A stretch of 5,881 nucleotides of DNA, taken from Candidatus Paceibacter sp. Its GTDB lineage: Bacteria; Patescibacteriota; Minisyncoccia; UBA6257; GWB1-50-10. A program made the translations under genes and the position numbers. The stretch covers positions 8,853 through 14,733 of the forward strand of contig DYGP01000008.1 in assembly GCA_020724685.1 (NCBI GenBank), read 5' to 3'. Every line of letters begins with the position of its first letter. Position 1 is the stretch's first letter. Shown piece after piece: positions 5,127 to 5,881 of the stretch. The notes beneath the pieces were generated by a model. It was given only the letters and a program-made list of their open reading frames with translations. It had not been told where the DNA came from and searched no databases.

Positions 5127-5789
5127 ATGAAAAAAGACAAAAAAACAATCTTAGTCGGAATACTTATTGTTGTCGCGGTCGCTCTCATTATCGCCGTCGT
5201 GTCGTTCGGCAAGGAAGACGTTTCCATTCAGGAGACGAATGTTCCCGAAAACGAAGTTTCGGAAAATACGCCTCCCGAAGAGGATGTTTCGGGAAACGCA
5301 GAGATGTGGGTCGGAGAAGGTCCGGAGAATGTTGACGTGGACCGCATCGAAGATCCCGATGCATATGCCAAGATGGCAAACGCCCCCGTGCCGAAGGAGA
5401 TAGCGGAAAACGAAAACCTCACTTCCTACGAAAAGCAGATCGAAGCGCTCAAGACCGCACCGCTCACAAAAGCGGATGTGGAAGAAGTGATGGCGGAAGG
5501 GAGACCTGAAAAGTTCAAGATATTCAAACTCAAAGCGACCGGGAGCGAATACATTCCGAACGCGATCATCGTGGAGAAGGGGGACGCGGTTCAATTGAAT
5601 GTGTTTTCCGAAAAAGACACCGATATCCAATCGCAGGACTTCAATTTCTTCGTGCCGATTCCCGCGGAATCGATTACGAACATAGGGTTCATTGCGAACA
5701 GGGAAGGCACGTTCGTGTTTTACTGCAGGAACCAGTGCCTCGGGGAAGGTCGCGTTTTCGGACATATCGTGGTGCGGCCGAGGCAATGA
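5127..5789 (+). CDS. Membrane-anchored cupredoxin-like protein (COX2/CuA-related, degenerate copper site)
   Basis: A 220-residue protein. Residues 1-6 are basic (MKKDKK), residues 8-26 form one transmembrane helix, so the rest should lie outside the membrane. Residues 30-76 form an acidic, probably flexible linker with 16 Asp/Glu. Residues 128-217 look like a cupredoxin: ATGSEYIPNAIIVEKGDAV, then FSEKDTDIQSQDFNFF, then GTFVFYCRNQCLGEGRVFGH and a final IVV strand. The order matches the CuA domain of cytochrome oxidase subunit II: TD[VI] strand, then C-x3-C (C200, C204). In CuA a His follows the TD[VI] strand, another His lies 4 residues after the second Cys and a Met 7 after it. Here those places are Gln/Ser, Gly and Phe; one His (H213) comes later. 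So a normal binuclear copper site is doubtful. The ATG lies one base after the TAA of the surface protein and no clear ribosome-binding site precedes it, which suggests coupled translation. The role is unknown; copper binding by Cys/His, a disulfide or a structural role are all possible. Confidence 0.85.
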   Translation: MKKDKKTILVGILIVVAVALIIAVVSFGKEDVSIQETNVPENEVSENTPPEEDVSGNAEMWVGEGPENVDVDRIEDPDAYAKMANAPVPKEIAENENLTSYEKQIEALKTAPLTKADVEEVMAEGRPEKFKIFKLKATGSEYIPNAIIVEKGDAVQLNVFSEKDTDIQSQDFNFFVPIPAESITNIGFIANREGTFVFYCRNQCLGEGRVFGHIVVRPRQ

Positions 5790-5881
5790 CCGAAGTTGTC
5801 CACAGCGCGCATCAGATGAGTGTAGTAGAATTAAACGTGTAGAAAAAAACATAAAACGGTCGAATTAATTCAAAAATATTT
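5790..5881. other. Downstream intergenic region, no gene seen
   Basis: The 92 bases after the cupredoxin stop turn AT-rich towards the end. I see no hairpin followed by a T-run that would make a clear intrinsic terminator. TAGAAT at 5826-5831 is one base from a -10 box but lacks both a -35 and an extended TG. GAATTAATTC at 5862-5871 is a perfect 10-base palindrome of unknown meaning. Confidence 0.5.

Noticed and set aside
3..5789. Recoded UGA (Gly), as in some CPR lineages
   Set aside because: No in-frame TGA lies within any of the three genes, and the cupredoxin ends at a TGA exactly where its last beta strand finishes.
5796..5804. TTGTCCACA, one base from a DnaA box (TTATCCACA)
   Set aside because: A single 8-of-9 match with no second box in the window and no dnaA or dnaN gene nearby is expected by chance.
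5826..5831. TAGAAT as a -10 box for a gene to the right
   Set aside because: There is no extended TG, the nearest TTG-containing -35 candidate is about 24 bases away, and no start codon with an open frame follows before the window ends.
5151..5852. Long open frame on the - strand (233 codons) across the whole cupredoxin gene
   Set aside because: It is fully antisense to a gene with a clear start, membrane helix and domain. Its product is rich in Arg, His and Phe, as expected for a shadow frame, and shows no domain pattern.
5841..5881. A-run on the + strand, a T-run on the - strand, as a terminator for a gene entering from the right
   Set aside because: No GC-rich inverted repeat stands before the T-run on the - strand.

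Overview
The window holds one partial and two complete genes, all on the + strand and tightly packed: the C-terminal half of a GT-B glycosyltransferase (to 623), a giant secreted multidomain surface protein of 1497 residues (632-5125), and a small membrane-anchored cupredoxin-like protein (5127-5789). The last 92 bases hold no gene that I can see.

The organism is a bacterium using the standard code: the genes stop at TAA, TAA and TGA, and tryptophan is TGG. The mix of features fits a Patescibacteria/CPR-type genome (Parcubacteria-like): minimal spacers, no clear Shine-Dalgarno sequence before either complete gene, a strong extended -10 promoter inside the end of the upstream gene, a huge Ser/Thr/Gly/Tyr-rich Fn3 protein with MopE-type DxDxDG repeats, and an orphan cytochrome-oxidase-subunit-II-like cupredoxin. 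This assignment is inference; there is no rRNA or other marker gene here.

Region by region. 3-623: GT4-like donor-binding domain with an E-x7-E motif. 603-611: perfect TGnTATAAT promoter, which should start an mRNA carrying the next two genes. 632-5125: signal sequence; a Cys-rich head; five tandem copies of a ~43-residue Cys repeat (980-1615); three MopE-like DxDxDG repeats (1616-2038); a sixth Cys repeat (2045-2167); then a long stalk of Fn3/Ig-like beta-sandwich modules (2174-5122), including a 96-residue module present twice. 5127-5789: one transmembrane helix, an acidic linker and a cupredoxin domain that keeps the CuA-type CxxxC pair but has lost the other expected copper ligands.

The surface protein and the cupredoxin are separated by one base (TAAcATG) and are probably co-transcribed and translationally coupled. 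Both should sit outside the cytoplasmic membrane. A joint role in attachment, metal binding or redox/disulfide chemistry at the cell surface is plausible but unproven. The most notable features are the paired loss of cysteines II and IV in the middle Cys repeats, an 856-residue stretch without lysine, and the degenerate CuA site encoded directly behind the giant protein.
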